This document shows, piece by piece, positions 34,359 to 44,904 of a stretch of 64,000 nt of DNA. This DNA comes from Betaproteobacteria bacterium (GTDB lineage: Bacteria; Pseudomonadota; Gammaproteobacteria; Burkholderiales; Usitatibacteraceae): positions 1-64,000 of the forward strand of contig JANYHZ010000020.1 of NCBI GenBank assembly GCA_025362135.1. Reading direction: 5' to 3'. Both the position numbers and the translations under genes were made by a program. How positions within the stretch are numbered: position 1 is the first letter of the stretch; the number at the start of each line of letters is the position of its first letter. The notes below the pieces were generated by a model. The model was not told the origin of the DNA, searched no databases, and saw only the letters and a list, made by a program, of their open reading frames with translations.

Positions 34359-35834
34359 TCAAGCATGCGCTGATTTGCTCGGCGCCCCATGACGAGGCGA
34401 AGCGGGATCAGGATGGGCATGGTGTTCATGCGGCTTGCTCAACAGCGAGCCAGTCACCATACCGAGCCCAGCCATCAATACGCCGACGAGTTGTGCGGGA
34501 ACTTGTTCGCCGAGGGGTGTGGCCATAAACAGGATCCATGACATGATCCCCAACACAATGGAGGCGATGGCACCATTGCGCGTCGCCCGCTTCCAGTAAA
34601 GGCCGCACACCAACGGAACAAATGCGCCAACCAGCGTCACCTGATACGCGCCGGATACCATTTCGTAAATCGGTGTCCCCTTCATTGCAACCGCATAACC
34701 CAGTACGCAACCGGTAAAAATGAACAATGTGACGCGGAAGGCGAATAACTCCTGTTTATCGGTGAGGCCACCACGGATATTTTTGTAGATGTTCTCTACA
34801 AAACTGGTTGACGGCGCAAGCAGCGTCGCAGAAGCGGTTGACTTAATCGCCGACAGCAACGCGCCAAAGAAAAATACCTGCGCAATAAACGGCATTTGTG
34901 TGAGGATAAACGTCGGCAGCACACGCTGCGGATCACCAGCAAGCAGCTCTCTTGTTTTTTCCGGCATCGCCAGTACCGCACAGGCGACGATGAACATCGG
35001 CACAAATGCGAACGCAAGATAGGAAAGCCCACCGATCACCGCGCCACGCGAGGCGGTCTTGGAATCTTTGGCCGACATCACGCGCTGGAAAACGTCCTGC
35101 TGTGGAATGGAACCAAGCATCATGGTGATGGCGGCCGCGAAGAAAAACATGGCGTCGTGAAGATTGGGTGCCGGGAAGAACTGGAACCACTCGTTCGTCT
35201 GCGCCAGCGCCAGTACTTTATCAGCACCGCCAGCCAAATTTCCCGCCATGAACGCGATGATGGAAAGGCCAATCACGAGCACAATCATTTGTATGAAATC
35301 GGTCCAGGCAATCGCCAACATCCCACCGAAAATAACGTACGCGAGTACCGACAGCGTGCCGATGACCATGCCAGTATCAACGCTGATGGTGCCGTTGCTC
35401 ACCACATTGAACACCAACCCCAGTGCAGTGACTTGCGCTGCGACCCAACCGAGGTAACTCAGGATGATCGCGATGGAGCAGAAAATCTCGACAGTTTTCC
35501 CATAGCGTTTACGATAAAAATCACCGATGGTCATGAGATTCATGCGATAGAGTCGTGCCGCAAAAAACAGACCGACGAAGACCAGGCACATCGATGCGCC
35601 AAACGGATCTTCCACCACATTTTTTAAACCGCCCTGCACGAATTTGGCGCTGATGCCCAGGACCGTTTCCGCCCCAAACCACGTCGCGAAGGTGGTGGTG
35701 ATAATCATCACCAGCGGCAAGCTCCTGCCCGCTAGCGCAAAATCAGTGGCGGTCTTCACGCGCGTGCCGGCGTACAACCCAATGGCCAACGTGCCCAGCA
35801 GATAGAGGACGACAAAACCTAGCAGCGCGTTCAT
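34359..35834 (-). CDS. Sodium:solute symporter family protein
   Basis: 491 aa multi-TM; FALAGRSLPLVMIITTTFATWFGAETVLG and IPQQDVFQRVMSAKDSKTA motifs. Confidence 0.88.
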   Translation of the reverse strand: MNALLGFVVLYLLGTLAIGLYAGTRVKTATDFALAGRSLPLVMIITTTFATWFGAETVLGISAKFVQGGLKNVVEDPFGASMCLVFVGLFFAARLYRMNLMTIGDFYRKRYGKTVEIFCSIAIILSYLGWVAAQVTALGLVFNVVSNGTISVDTGMVIGTLSVLAYVIFGGMLAIAWTDFIQMIVLVIGLSIIAFMAGNLAGGADKVLALAQTNEWFQFFPAPNLHDAMFFFAAAITMMLGSIPQQDVFQRVMSAKDSKTASRGAVIGGLSYLAFAFVPMFIVACAVLAMPEKTRELLAGDPQRVLPTFILTQMPFIAQVFFFGALLSAIKSTASATLLAPSTSFVENIYKNIRGGLTDKQELFAFRVTLFIFTGCVLGYAVAMKGTPIYEMVSGAYQVTLVGAFVPLVCGLYWKRATRNGAIASIVLGIMSWILFMATPLGEQVPAQLVGVLMAGLGMVTGSLLSKPHEHHAHPDPASPRHGAPSKSAHA

Positions 35835-35935
35835 GTAGTTTTTTTCCTTACCGTAGGCAGAGTGTCAACAATCATCGTGACAATTTTATCAAATACACGG
35901 CAGCCCGAATGCCAACGTGGTGGCCCGCGTGCCAG

Positions 35936-37516
35936 CTAGGAAATCAGAAATCCGAACAGAAGCACGACGTACATACCCGCAATCATGGCCGCCAGTATGA
36001 CCAGCACCAACAGCACCGAGGACTGCCAGCGTTGCGTCCGGTTCACGCGATCAATCGCCTGCTCGATCGCCTCTAATCGTGCCGAAGGGTCATTTTCGAG
36101 GGCGCGATGCACCAGACGCGGCAACTGCGGCAGCGTTGCAGTCCACATCGGGCCTTCTTTCTTGATTTGATTAATCAGACCGCGCCAGCCAAGCTGTTCC
36201 GCTATCCATTTTTCCAAAATTGGCTGTGCAATCGGACGCAAATCGAGTTCCGGGTAAAGCTGTCGGCCCAAGCCTTCCACCTGCAATAACGTTTTTTGAA
36301 GCAACACCAACTGCGGCTGGATTTCCATGCGAAAGCGACGCGAAACTTCAAACAGCCGAAGCAGAACATTGCCGAAATAAATTTCCTTCAAGGGTTTGTC
36401 GAAAATCGGCTCACATACCGAGCGGATCGCGCCCTCAAACTCATCGACACGTGTGTCTTTTGGTACCCAGCCAGCCTCGATATGGGCGACCGCAACGGCT
36501 TTGTAATCTCGCCGAAAAAACGCCGCAAAATTACGCGCGAGATAATTTTTATCCGCATCGGCCAGCGTTCCCATGATGCCAAAATCAACGCCGGAATAAA
36601 TACCGTTGCGCCCGACAAAAATATTGCCCGGATGCATGTCGGCGTGAAAGAATCCATCCCGAAACACCTGCGTAAAAAATATTTTTACGCCATCGCTGGC
36701 CAGTCGTGCGAGATCGAAATTTGCCGCCTGAAGTTGCGCGATATCATTGACCGGAATGGCGTCGACTCGCTCCATCACCATCACATCTTTGTGGCAATAG
36801 TCGAAATACACCTCGGGCACATATAGCAATGTGCCATCGATGAAGTTGCGCCTCAAGGTTGAAGCATTGGCGGCCTCACGAATGAGGTCGAGCTCGTCAT
36901 GGACGGTTTTTTCAAACTCGGCGACCACCTCACGCGGGCGTAAACGCCTGCCATCGTCATACGCGCGCAGCAGCAGATCCGCAACGACATACAGGAGGCC
37001 GATGTCTTTCTCGATGGTGACGCGAATATTTGGCCGCAATATTTTCACCGCGACTTCACGCCCCCGTTCCTTCCCGGATGCAATGGTCGCGAAATGAACT
37101 TGCGCGATCGAGGCACTGGCAATCGGTGTCAAATCAAATCGGGCGAATGTGTCCATGTAGGTGCGGGTGGCACCGTTGCCGTCAACGCTGCCATAAACGC
37201 GATTGAGTGTCGTAATCACTCCACTCGAGGCGAATGGTGGGACAGAATCCTGCAAGGCCGCCAGCTCAGACGCGATATCGGCAGGTACGAGATCTGGCCG
37301 GGTGGAAAGTAACTGTCCGAACTTGACGAAAATCGGCCCCAACTCCTCGAGCGCCTGGCGCAATCGAACGGCGCGGGGCGTAGAAAAACGTCGCCAGAAG
37401 AACACGCCGCGGAACAAGCGTGCAGCCACACGCGAGCGCTCGTGACCGGCGAGAAACTCGTCTAGCCCGTAACGGTAAACAACAGAAATGATCTTGATGA
37501 AACGAAGCGCGCGCAT
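35936..37516 (-). CDS. ubiB: Ubiquinone biosynthesis kinase-like protein UbiB
   Basis: ALEELGPIFVKFGQLLSTRPDLVPADIASELAALQDSVPPF; FFHADMHPGNIFV. Confidence 0.96.
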   Translation of the reverse strand: MRALRFIKIISVVYRYGLDEFLAGHERSRVAARLFRGVFFWRRFSTPRAVRLRQALEELGPIFVKFGQLLSTRPDLVPADIASELAALQDSVPPFASSGVITTLNRVYGSVDGNGATRTYMDTFARFDLTPIASASIAQVHFATIASGKERGREVAVKILRPNIRVTIEKDIGLLYVVADLLLRAYDDGRRLRPREVVAEFEKTVHDELDLIREAANASTLRRNFIDGTLLYVPEVYFDYCHKDVMVMERVDAIPVNDIAQLQAANFDLARLASDGVKIFFTQVFRDGFFHADMHPGNIFVGRNGIYSGVDFGIMGTLADADKNYLARNFAAFFRRDYKAVAVAHIEAGWVPKDTRVDEFEGAIRSVCEPIFDKPLKEIYFGNVLLRLFEVSRRFRMEIQPQLVLLQKTLLQVEGLGRQLYPELDLRPIAQPILEKWIAEQLGWRGLINQIKKEGPMWTATLPQLPRLVHRALENDPSARLEAIEQAIDRVNRTQRWQSSVLLVLVILAAMIAGMYVVLLFGFLIS

Positions 37517-37672
37517 GAAGCGGCGATTTTAGCCTGTCGTGATGGGGAACAGAGCGCTGCACGCAAATCAACAATGAACGCGTTTCCCCTGTATTAAAGT
37601 GATTGGGTAACGCAGCACGACGTTGTGCATATCGGGATCGAAGAGCCCGGCAAAGCCGCGCTTGTTGAGAAA

Positions 37673-38206
37673 CTACCGCGCCCCGCCAAACGTCTCGCGC
37701 CACCATTGCTTGACCGCGAGCTTTAACGCGCGCGCGCTTGCCCGGATGCGCTGATATACGGGTAGCGCGCGCACATAAGCGTAGAGCCGTTCTTTCCACG
37801 CGGTGATGATCAGATATGCCCGGTTGAACCAGCCGATCGTGAGCAGTGCCGGCTTGGTAAGCGAAAATATTCGCGCGAGGAAGGCGGTACCAACGATCTT
37901 GGCAATCACGAACACCCATAATCCATACACGCCATGACCATGCGCGATCAACCAGACCGCCGCGAGTTTGAACGGCAGCAAAATGGCACCCGGGATGATG
38001 AATGCGATGAGCGCAGCATATGGCGGCAATTTCGCAACCTGTGTTTCAACCCAGTGCACTGGCGGCAGCTTGCCGACCCAGGCCATGAGGGCCAGCATTT
38101 CATCCCAAACCCACTCCTCGAGAAAAATCCAGATTGCGAGGGGGATGCTGAAAAGACCACGAAATAAGCGGCGCAGGATGTTTTTGGGTGGCTCGTCGTT
38201 GCTCAT
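37673..38206 (-). CDS. Hypothetical membrane protein
   Basis: 177 aa with hydrophobic segments; sits between ubiB and ubiJ. Confidence 0.7.
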   Translation of the reverse strand: MSNDEPPKNILRRLFRGLFSIPLAIWIFLEEWVWDEMLALMAWVGKLPPVHWVETQVAKLPPYAALIAFIIPGAILLPFKLAAVWLIAHGHGVYGLWVFVIAKIVGTAFLARIFSLTKPALLTIGWFNRAYLIITAWKERLYAYVRALPVYQRIRASARALKLAVKQWWRETFGGAR

Positions 38207-38351
38207 GGGATCGACCGGCGGATTACCCCAGGATCAAAAATACGCAAATTTCTTCGTACCAAGAAGCCCGACACTTGCGGTTCACCGATCACTTTGCTTT
38301 CTAGAAGCGCATGGATGTTGGGTTTATCGCATCGTTTGCAGGCTGCCAAAG

Positions 38352-38957
38352 TCAGGCGCCCAACTCTATCTTTGCAATCCGCGCATCGAGCCGCGCAATG
38401 TCGTCGCGCAGGGATTCATTTTGGCGAGCCAGTGATTCAAGCTCGCGCAAGGTGATGAATGCCTGACGCTCTTCGGTCAGGTATTCCGTCACATTTTCCG
38501 AGAGCCGTTGCCCTGCTTGCTTTCGCCACGCGTCTGCGCGCCGTGCCGAATCAACCATACGATGGGCCGCGACATCCCCGACGACGCGGCTCAAGTCGGC
38601 CTCAACATCCCACTCAACGTTGCGCGCAATATCAGACAACGTTGCCGCCAATTCAGAATCACCCGTGAAGACGATTTGCGAAAGTGCAGTTGCGTCCTGT
38701 GTCGCGAGCCCGGGCAGCAGTGACAATGGCAGCGACAAAGAGACGTCCGGTGTCGGCACCGTTGCTGCATTTCCCGTGTTGCCGACCAATTCCATCTCGC
38801 CATCGTGCGTAATCCGCATGCGCGTTGCGACGGGGCCAATCTGCACGGCAATCACTTTGCCCTGTTGCGCCTGCAAACGATCGCGTGCCGCCGGGTAGTC
38901 CGACAGCACGCGGTTCAAAAACTTGATAACCGGAAAATGCAGGCTTTCTGCCAACAT
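38352..38957 (-). CDS. ubiJ: Ubiquinone biosynthesis accessory factor UbiJ (SCP2 domain)
   Basis: SCP2-like N terminus and C-terminal coiled coil ESLARQNESLRDDIARLDARIAKIE; start overlaps upstream stop (TGATG). Confidence 0.82.
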   Translation of the reverse strand: MLAESLHFPVIKFLNRVLSDYPAARDRLQAQQGKVIAVQIGPVATRMRITHDGEMELVGNTGNAATVPTPDVSLSLPLSLLPGLATQDATALSQIVFTGDSELAATLSDIARNVEWDVEADLSRVVGDVAAHRMVDSARRADAWRKQAGQRLSENVTEYLTEERQAFITLRELESLARQNESLRDDIARLDARIAKIELGA

Positions 38958-39892
38958 CAGGCCAACTGCTGAATTCCCGCCAGGAGCCACGTCGATTTCG
39001 CGTCGTCGAGTCGCTTGACCACATGCCAGACTTCGTCGAACGCTTCAGCAGGCGCGCCAACGGTCTCGCGAATTTCCCCCGTGTAGCGCACGCTCGCGAT
39101 GGCGCGCTGGCCTTCGGTGGTGACTTCGAGCACATTTACGTTCAGCGAGACAATTTCGGTCTTTTGCGGCGCATCACCGCGCTCCTGGATTTGCAAAGAC
39201 AGCTCCGCGTACATTTCGGGCGTGGTGAAATCACGGATGTCGTTCACATCCTTGGTGTCATTTGCCGCTTGCAGCCGGATAAACGCAAAACGCGCCTGCC
39301 GCTCAAAGCCGTGGATATCGAAATCCGCCGGGATGCGCGGCTCGGATGCAACCACGGACGAAGTCACGGTGCCGGTATTGGTCATCAGCTTACTGCCAAT
39401 TTCGGGCGCGCCTGAGGCGAGGCCGCCGGTCTGAAACGGTGTTGGCGCAACGGCGTAGGGGGCGTTGCCAGTGGCCGCGTATTGCAAGGGCGCTGTAGCG
39501 GCGGATCCGTTTTCCATCGCTTTCTTTCGCATAAACATGCGAAACAACATAAAGGCACCGAATGCCAGGCCTGCAAACAACAGAATGTCCATCATTTTGA
39601 GACCGCTAAAGCCACCGCCCATAAGCATCGACGCCAACAGTCCTCCTGCCGCGAGACCCGCAAGCGGCCCCAACCATCTGCTCATACCGGAAGGCGCAGC
39701 CGCCGTCGGCGCGACCGCCCCTGCCGGTGCCACTGCATTTTTGGCAGGCGGAGTGGGAGCCGTTTTCTGGATGCTTTCTTTTTGCATACCAGTGGATTTG
39801 CCGCCACCCAAACGGCTCTTCGCTTCTGCGTCACCCACGGCAAATAACGTAGTGGATAACGCCAACAACACGATGATCAAAAAGTTCTTCAT
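38957..39892 (-). CDS. Tim44-like domain membrane protein
   Basis: Signal/TM N terminus, Pro/Ala-rich linker, C-terminal FIRLQAANDTKDVNDIRDFTTPEMYAELSLQIQERG. Confidence 0.88.
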   Translation of the reverse strand: MKNFLIIVLLALSTTLFAVGDAEAKSRLGGGKSTGMQKESIQKTAPTPPAKNAVAPAGAVAPTAAAPSGMSRWLGPLAGLAAGGLLASMLMGGGFSGLKMMDILLFAGLAFGAFMLFRMFMRKKAMENGSAATAPLQYAATGNAPYAVAPTPFQTGGLASGAPEIGSKLMTNTGTVTSSVVASEPRIPADFDIHGFERQARFAFIRLQAANDTKDVNDIRDFTTPEMYAELSLQIQERGDAPQKTEIVSLNVNVLEVTTEGQRAIASVRYTGEIRETVGAPAEAFDEVWHVVKRLDDAKSTWLLAGIQQLA

Positions 39893-39969
39893 GGATTTTT
39901 CCTTTGATGATGTCCGGACGGCGACTTAAATTGGACGCTTGCCGGGGACTGCAACGTACACGTGCGGCA

Positions 39970-40311
39970 CTATTTCCCGATTCTTGCGCTGTAGGTGAGC
40001 TCGACATCCGCCCCCGTCTTGTTTTCCCACATGAGGCAATACGTTTCCTTTGCCCGGGCCTCATACAAGCCTGACTCAGCATTGGTACGATCAAGCTTGA
40101 CCGGATAATAGACCTGTTCACCCCGGTGATAGTGAAGATTAAAATTGAGCTTCGCCGCCGACTCAAAGCTGTACTCGATCTTCTGCGGCGGCGAGAGCGA
40201 GAGACATTTCTCAAAAATCTTGCCCGGCTTGATGATGACCGGCTTTGCCGCTTGTGAATATGCGCTGCCGGCCAGTACCGCGATTACCGTCGCCATAACG
40301 ACACGCCTCAT
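39970..40311 (-). CDS. Secreted hypothetical protein
   Basis: 113 aa with signal peptide [21 protein letters not shown]. Confidence 0.6.
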   Translation of the reverse strand: MRRVVMATVIAVLAGSAYSQAAKPVIIKPGKIFEKCLSLSPPQKIEYSFESAAKLNFNLHYHRGEQVYYPVKLDRTNAESGLYEARAKETYCLMWENKTGADVELTYSARIGK

Positions 40312-41042
40312 AGCTTTACTCCACGATGCAACGCCACAACACCGGCAGCGAGATTGAAGAATTCGACACGTTGCAACCCCGCCGTCTCCATCATGCTTTT
40401 GAGTGTTTCCTGGTCCGGATGCATGCGGATCGATTCGGCCAGATAACGGTAGCTCGCTTCATCCCGCGCCACATATTTTCCAAGTATCGGCAATATATTG
40501 AACGAGTATGCGTCATATAACTTGTTTAAGCTTGTGTGCACTTTTGAAAATTCAAGTACCAACAAGCGCCCTCCGGGCTTCAACACCCGTGCCATTTCAG
40601 CCAGCGCCACGTCCTTGTGCGTCATATTTCGTAAACCGAACGCGACTGACACGAGATCAAATGATTCGCTGGCGAATGGCAGCTTTTCCGCGTCACATAA
40701 CGCCGCGGGTAGCGAATGCCCGCCATTGATCAGTCGGTCACGACCAATCTTCAACATCGCCGCGTTAATATCGGTTTGCCAGACCTGCCCCTGTGCACCC
40801 ACCCGCTTCGCGAAGGCCAGCGCCAGATCACCTGAGCCTGAGGCAACATCCAGAACCTTCTCGCCAGGCTTTACGTTGGCCAAATCAACTGTGAAGCGCT
40901 TCCACAGCCGATGCATGCCACCAGACATGAGATCGTTCATCACATCGTAAGAGGGTGCGACGGACTTGAAAACCTCGCGGACTTTGCCCGATTTTTCCCC
41001 CTCTGGCACCTGCTGGAAACCAAAATGCGTTGCGTTACTCAT
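40308..41042 (-). CDS. ubiE: Ubiquinone/menaquinone methyltransferase
   Basis: [63 protein letters not shown]. Confidence 0.97.
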   Translation of the reverse strand: MSNATHFGFQQVPEGEKSGKVREVFKSVAPSYDVMNDLMSGGMHRLWKRFTVDLANVKPGEKVLDVASGSGDLALAFAKRVGAQGQVWQTDINAAMLKIGRDRLINGGHSLPAALCDAEKLPFASESFDLVSVAFGLRNMTHKDVALAEMARVLKPGGRLLVLEFSKVHTSLNKLYDAYSFNILPILGKYVARDEASYRYLAESIRMHPDQETLKSMMETAGLQRVEFFNLAAGVVALHRGVKL

Positions 41043-41433
41043 TTTTCACCCACGTTCTGCGCTCTTCGTATGCCGTCACACAAAAGACCTTCCACGCACC
41101 CTCGCGCCGACGAAGCGCATAAGCGGTGTTGAAACACTGTGGCGCTTTATCTTTGCGGGTTATTTTCCACCCCAGATCAGCGACGCAAAAATCGTTGCCC
41201 TGCGGCATGAATGACCGCTTCTCAAATTCCGCCCGCAGAAAACCGTCGCCTGCATATTGCGCGCAAAGCGCGACGTTGTTCGCGCTGAGCGCATCAACAT
41301 CAAGAAATATTCCGCTGCCACCTGCATGTGCAATCATCGCAGGGATGGCGTAGTGCGCCGAAACGGCATGACCATCGAGGCGATTGAAGGCGTCGCGATA
41401 CGTTTCAAAGAAATGGTGTATTTCCTTCGGCAT
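41035..41433 (-). CDS. NTF2-like/SnoaL-like hypothetical protein
   Basis: 132 aa; [27 protein letters not shown] resembles NTF2-like folds. Confidence 0.6.
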   Translation of the reverse strand: MPKEIHHFFETYRDAFNRLDGHAVSAHYAIPAMIAHAGGSGIFLDVDALSANNVALCAQYAGDGFLRAEFEKRSFMPQGNDFCVADLGWKITRKDKAPQCFNTAYALRRREGAWKVFCVTAYEERRTWVKNE

Positions 41434-41438
41434 TGCGT

Positions 41439-41810
41439 CTACTCCCGACTGGCACCGGCCTGCGTCATGCGTGCGAGATACGATTGCCAGTAATCATCCT
41501 GCCGCGTACCCAAGTCGTGAAAATAGTCCCAAGCGTAGAGCCCCGTATCGTGGCCATCCGAGAAGACCAGCTTGACCGCATACGTACCGGTCGGCTCGAT
41601 CGCCTTTATTTCCACGTTTTTCTTGCCGACCTGTAAAACTTCCTGCCCTGGACCGTGGCCCCGCACTTCGGCCGAAGGCGAATAAACGCGCAGAAACTCG
41701 CAACTGAAACGGAAGGTATTGCCGTCGTCGAACACAATCTCGAGTTGGCGCGATTTCTGGTGCAACTTGATATCAGTCGGGCGCGGAGAATTGGGGGTTA
41801 AACCGGACAT
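41439..41810 (-). CDS. DUF971 / GBBH-like N-terminal domain protein
   Basis: PTDIKLHQKSRQLEIVFDDGNTFRFSCEFLRVYSPSAEVRGHGPGQEVLQVGKKNVEI. Confidence 0.88.
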   Translation of the reverse strand: MSGLTPNSPRPTDIKLHQKSRQLEIVFDDGNTFRFSCEFLRVYSPSAEVRGHGPGQEVLQVGKKNVEIKAIEPTGTYAVKLVFSDGHDTGLYAWDYFHDLGTRQDDYWQSYLARMTQAGASRE

Positions 41811-41948
41811 TTTTTCATCTGGAAGTGCTTGTCGAAATCCAATGATACCGCGCTGGCGGTCAGCCCCAACCTTTTGTATTCAGCGGTCACGAAACTGTCA
41901 TGCTGCTGAAATATGCTCCAATTCGTTTTCACTAGAGAGCGCTCGATA

Positions 41949-42635
41949 ATGAACCCGACAATCATGGTCGTCGAAGACGAACCGGCCATCCAGGACTTAA
42001 TCCAGATCAATCTTGAGATGGGCGGCTATCGCGTACTCATCCACGGCAATGGCGAGGACGCATTGAAACACATTCAGCACGAACTGCCTGACCTGGCCCT
42101 GCTCGACTGGATGCTCCCCGGTATCAGCGGCATCGAATTGGCGAAGAAACTTCGCGGCGATTCGCGCACAAAATCGCTGCCGATCATTCTGCTGACGGCA
42201 AAGGGCGCGGAGGAAGACAAGATAAAAGGGCTCGGATCGGGTGCCGACGATTACATCACCAAGCCGTTTTCGCTGCGCGAACTGGAGGCGCGCATCAAGG
42301 CGGTGCTTCGCCGTCGCGCGCCGGAGCTCACGCAGGACGTCATTGAGTTTCATGGCCTGAAGCTGGACCCTGCCTCCCACAAGGTCTCGGGTTTCGGCAA
42401 GACCCTCAGCATGGGTCCGACGGAATTTCGTCTGCTGCATTTCTTCATGACACATCAGGAGCGCGTGTATTCACGTACCCAGTTGCTCGATTTTGTGTGG
42501 GGAGACCACGTATTCATTGAGGAACGCACGGTCGATGTGCACATCCGTCGCCTGCGTGCCGCACTGTCTCCTTCCAAACACGAGGCGTTGATACAAACTG
42601 TGCGGGGTAGCGGCTATCGGTTCGCGAAAGACTGA
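41949..42635 (+). CDS. phoB: Phosphate regulon response regulator PhoB
   Basis: IMVVEDEPAIQDLIQINLEMGGYRV...LPDLALLDWMLPGISGIELAKKLR; winged-helix C terminus; followed by phoR. Confidence 0.92.
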   Translation: MNPTIMVVEDEPAIQDLIQINLEMGGYRVLIHGNGEDALKHIQHELPDLALLDWMLPGISGIELAKKLRGDSRTKSLPIILLTAKGAEEDKIKGLGSGADDYITKPFSLRELEARIKAVLRRRAPELTQDVIEFHGLKLDPASHKVSGFGKTLSMGPTEFRLLHFFMTHQERVYSRTQLLDFVWGDHVFIEERTVDVHIRRLRAALSPSKHEALIQTVRGSGYRFAKD

Positions 42636-42697
42636 TTGCACCGGCACTTTTCAACAGGACAACCCAACGCGGCAAGAAGCGTTAACATGAGGCCGAC

Positions 42698-44095
42698 ATG
42701 ATTCTGCCCTCGCGCCTTCCGCCCGTTTCCCCCGCCACCAAATTTCTGCTGGTGTCGTTACTCCGCGTGGGCGCACTAGCAGCATTCGTTGGCGGCGTCG
42801 CCACCTTGGCTGGCGGTGTCGGCTATGGCGTGCTGGCCGGCGCACTGATTGTGTTCGCGGCCTTCGGCTATTACGCATGGAAATTGGCCCAGCTTTCCGA
42901 CTGGCTGCGCGAGCCGACGGCAGCCACACTACCGGATGCGGATGGCCTCTGGGGCGACGTGCTCATACAGCTCTATCGCATGCTGCGTGATGAGCGGCTC
43001 AGCAGGCAGTCGCTCGCCGACACTTTGTCGCGCTTTCAGCAGGCTGCGTCCGCGCTGCCTGACGGCGCAGTCATGCTCGACAACGCGTACAACATTGTGT
43101 GGCTTAACCCCACTGCCGAAACACACTGGGACATTTCGCGCCGAGATGACCGGATGCAGACCATTACCTATTTGATTCGCTACCCGGAATTCATCGAATA
43201 CCTCAACGCGCGCCAATACGGCGTGCCGCTGACGATGAAGCTTACTCGTGCCGATGTCGGTGGTGCTCCCAAAGAGTTGGTCTTCACGGTGCAACTGGTG
43301 CCGTTTGGCGATGAGCAGATGCTATTGCTTTCACGCGACATAACCGAATACGAGCGGCTCGAAACCATCCGACGCGACTTCGTGGCCAATGTCTCCCACG
43401 AACTTCGCACACCCATCACGGTTTTGTCGGGTTTTCTGGAAACGATGACGACTGCTGCTACAGCGGGGACGGGCAGCCCGGTGCTGCTTGAAAAAGCGCT
43501 CGCACACATGAGTGCGCAGGCGGCGCGGATGCAGCGATTGGTCGAAGACTTGCTCACTCTTTCCAGACTGGAAGACGAAAGCCATCGCCTGGCGGAAGCG
43601 CCAATCAATGTGCCGGAACTGGTGCACGCACTCGCGGCTGAGGCCGAACAGTTGTCCAATGGCAGACACACGATTTCGGTAGGCGCGGCACCAATTTGGC
43701 TCATCGGCAATCGCGACGAAATAACCAGCGCGTTCAGCAACCTGATCACCAACGCTGTGCGTTACACCCCGCCCGGCGGAAAAATCGACGTCACCTGGGA
43801 ATTGGAAGACGGCGCTCCCCTGTTTCGCGTCGCCGATAGCGGCGAAGGCATCGCGCCGGAGCATATTCCGCGACTCACGGAGCGCTTCTACCGTGTTGAT
43901 CGCGGCCGCTCGCAGGCGACCGGCGGTACCGGACTGGGCCTGGCCATCGTGAAGCATGTATTGATGCGGCACGGAGGTCGCCTCGAAATCAAAAGCTCAC
44001 GCGCCGTCAACGAACACGGCACGCAATTTACGGCCCGCTTCCCCATCGCGCGGGCATGCGCGTCGGAACCGAGACCGCAGGCGGTCGCGGCGTAA
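42698..44095 (+). CDS. phoR: Phosphate regulon sensor kinase PhoR
   Basis: FVANVSHELRTPITVLSGFLETM; GGTGLGLAIVKHVLMRHGG; downstream of phoB. Confidence 0.9.
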   Translation: MILPSRLPPVSPATKFLLVSLLRVGALAAFVGGVATLAGGVGYGVLAGALIVFAAFGYYAWKLAQLSDWLREPTAATLPDADGLWGDVLIQLYRMLRDERLSRQSLADTLSRFQQAASALPDGAVMLDNAYNIVWLNPTAETHWDISRRDDRMQTITYLIRYPEFIEYLNARQYGVPLTMKLTRADVGGAPKELVFTVQLVPFGDEQMLLLSRDITEYERLETIRRDFVANVSHELRTPITVLSGFLETMTTAATAGTGSPVLLEKALAHMSAQAARMQRLVEDLLTLSRLEDESHRLAEAPINVPELVHALAAEAEQLSNGRHTISVGAAPIWLIGNRDEITSAFSNLITNAVRYTPPGGKIDVTWELEDGAPLFRVADSGEGIAPEHIPRLTERFYRVDRGRSQATGGTGLGLAIVKHVLMRHGGRLEIKSSRAVNEHGTQFTARFPIARACASEPRPQAVAA

Positions 44096-44139
44096 TGCCC
44101 ATCGGATAGAATGTCGCCATTGCCTTACTGATTTCCAAC

Positions 44140-44538
44140 ATGATCGGCATTCTGATCGTCGCCCACGGTACGCTGGGTGAAAGTTTGATTCACTGCGCCA
44201 GCCACGTGATGGGCAAACGCCCACTCTATCTGCGCCAGCTTGGGGTCACCGTGCACGATGACCCGGAGGCGCTTTTGCCGCAGGGTCGGGATTTGATACG
44301 ATTCCTCGATCAGGGCCAGGGCGTGCTGGTAATGACAGATATTTTCGGCGCAACACCTTCGAACATCGCCTGCAATTTGCTGGTGCCGGACCGGGTGCAA
44401 GGCGTCTCCGGTATCAATATGCCGATGCTCATCAAGGCCCTGACGTACCGCGAAAAGCCGATGGAAATACTGATTCAGAAAACGCTGGCGGCGGCACAGG
44501 AAGGCGTGATCCGCATGGCCGTTGTGGCGGAACCCTGA
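44140..44538 (+). CDS. PTS EIIA component, mannose/fructose family
   Basis: IGILIVAHGTLGESLIHCASHVMG; VLVMTDIFGATPSNIACNLL. Confidence 0.9.
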   Translation: MIGILIVAHGTLGESLIHCASHVMGKRPLYLRQLGVTVHDDPEALLPQGRDLIRFLDQGQGVLVMTDIFGATPSNIACNLLVPDRVQGVSGINMPMLIKALTYREKPMEILIQKTLAAAQEGVIRMAVVAEP

Positions 44539-44540
44539 TC

Positions 44541-44810
44541 ATGCTGAAGCGCGAAATTGAGATCATCAACAAGCTGGGTCTGCACGCACGTGCCTCGGCC
44601 AGGCTTACCCAGACGTCGGGACAATTCCAGTGCGCGGTGTTCGTTTCCAAGGCAGGCCGACGGGTGAACGCCAAATCGATTATGGGCGTCATGATGCTGG
44701 CAGCAGGCAAAGGCACGAAGCTGGAACTTGAAACCGACGGAATCGACGAGGCCGATGCAATGGCGGCAGTGGTGGCGCTGATCACCGACAAGTTCGGCGA
44801 GGGCGAATAA
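44541..44810 (+). CDS. ptsH: HPr phosphocarrier protein
   Basis: EIEIINKLGLHARASARLTQTSGQF...VNAKSIMGVMMLAAGKGTKLELETDG. Confidence 0.95.
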   Translation: MLKREIEIINKLGLHARASARLTQTSGQFQCAVFVSKAGRRVNAKSIMGVMMLAAGKGTKLELETDGIDEADAMAAVVALITDKFGEGE

Positions 44811-44825
44811 TGGTCACAAATAGGA

Positions 44826-44893
44826 AAAACACAAGCATTGGTGCGGATCGCAGGGCATTTTATGTCTGCAAGCCGCACCAATGCTTGTGTTTT
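44826..44893. repeat. Dispersed palindromic repeat, copy B
   Basis: aaaacacaagcattggtgcgg (44826-44846) and exact reverse complement ccgcaccaatgcttgtgtttt (44873-44893). Confidence 0.9.
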
Positions 44894-44904
44894 GTTCGTG
44901 CGAC

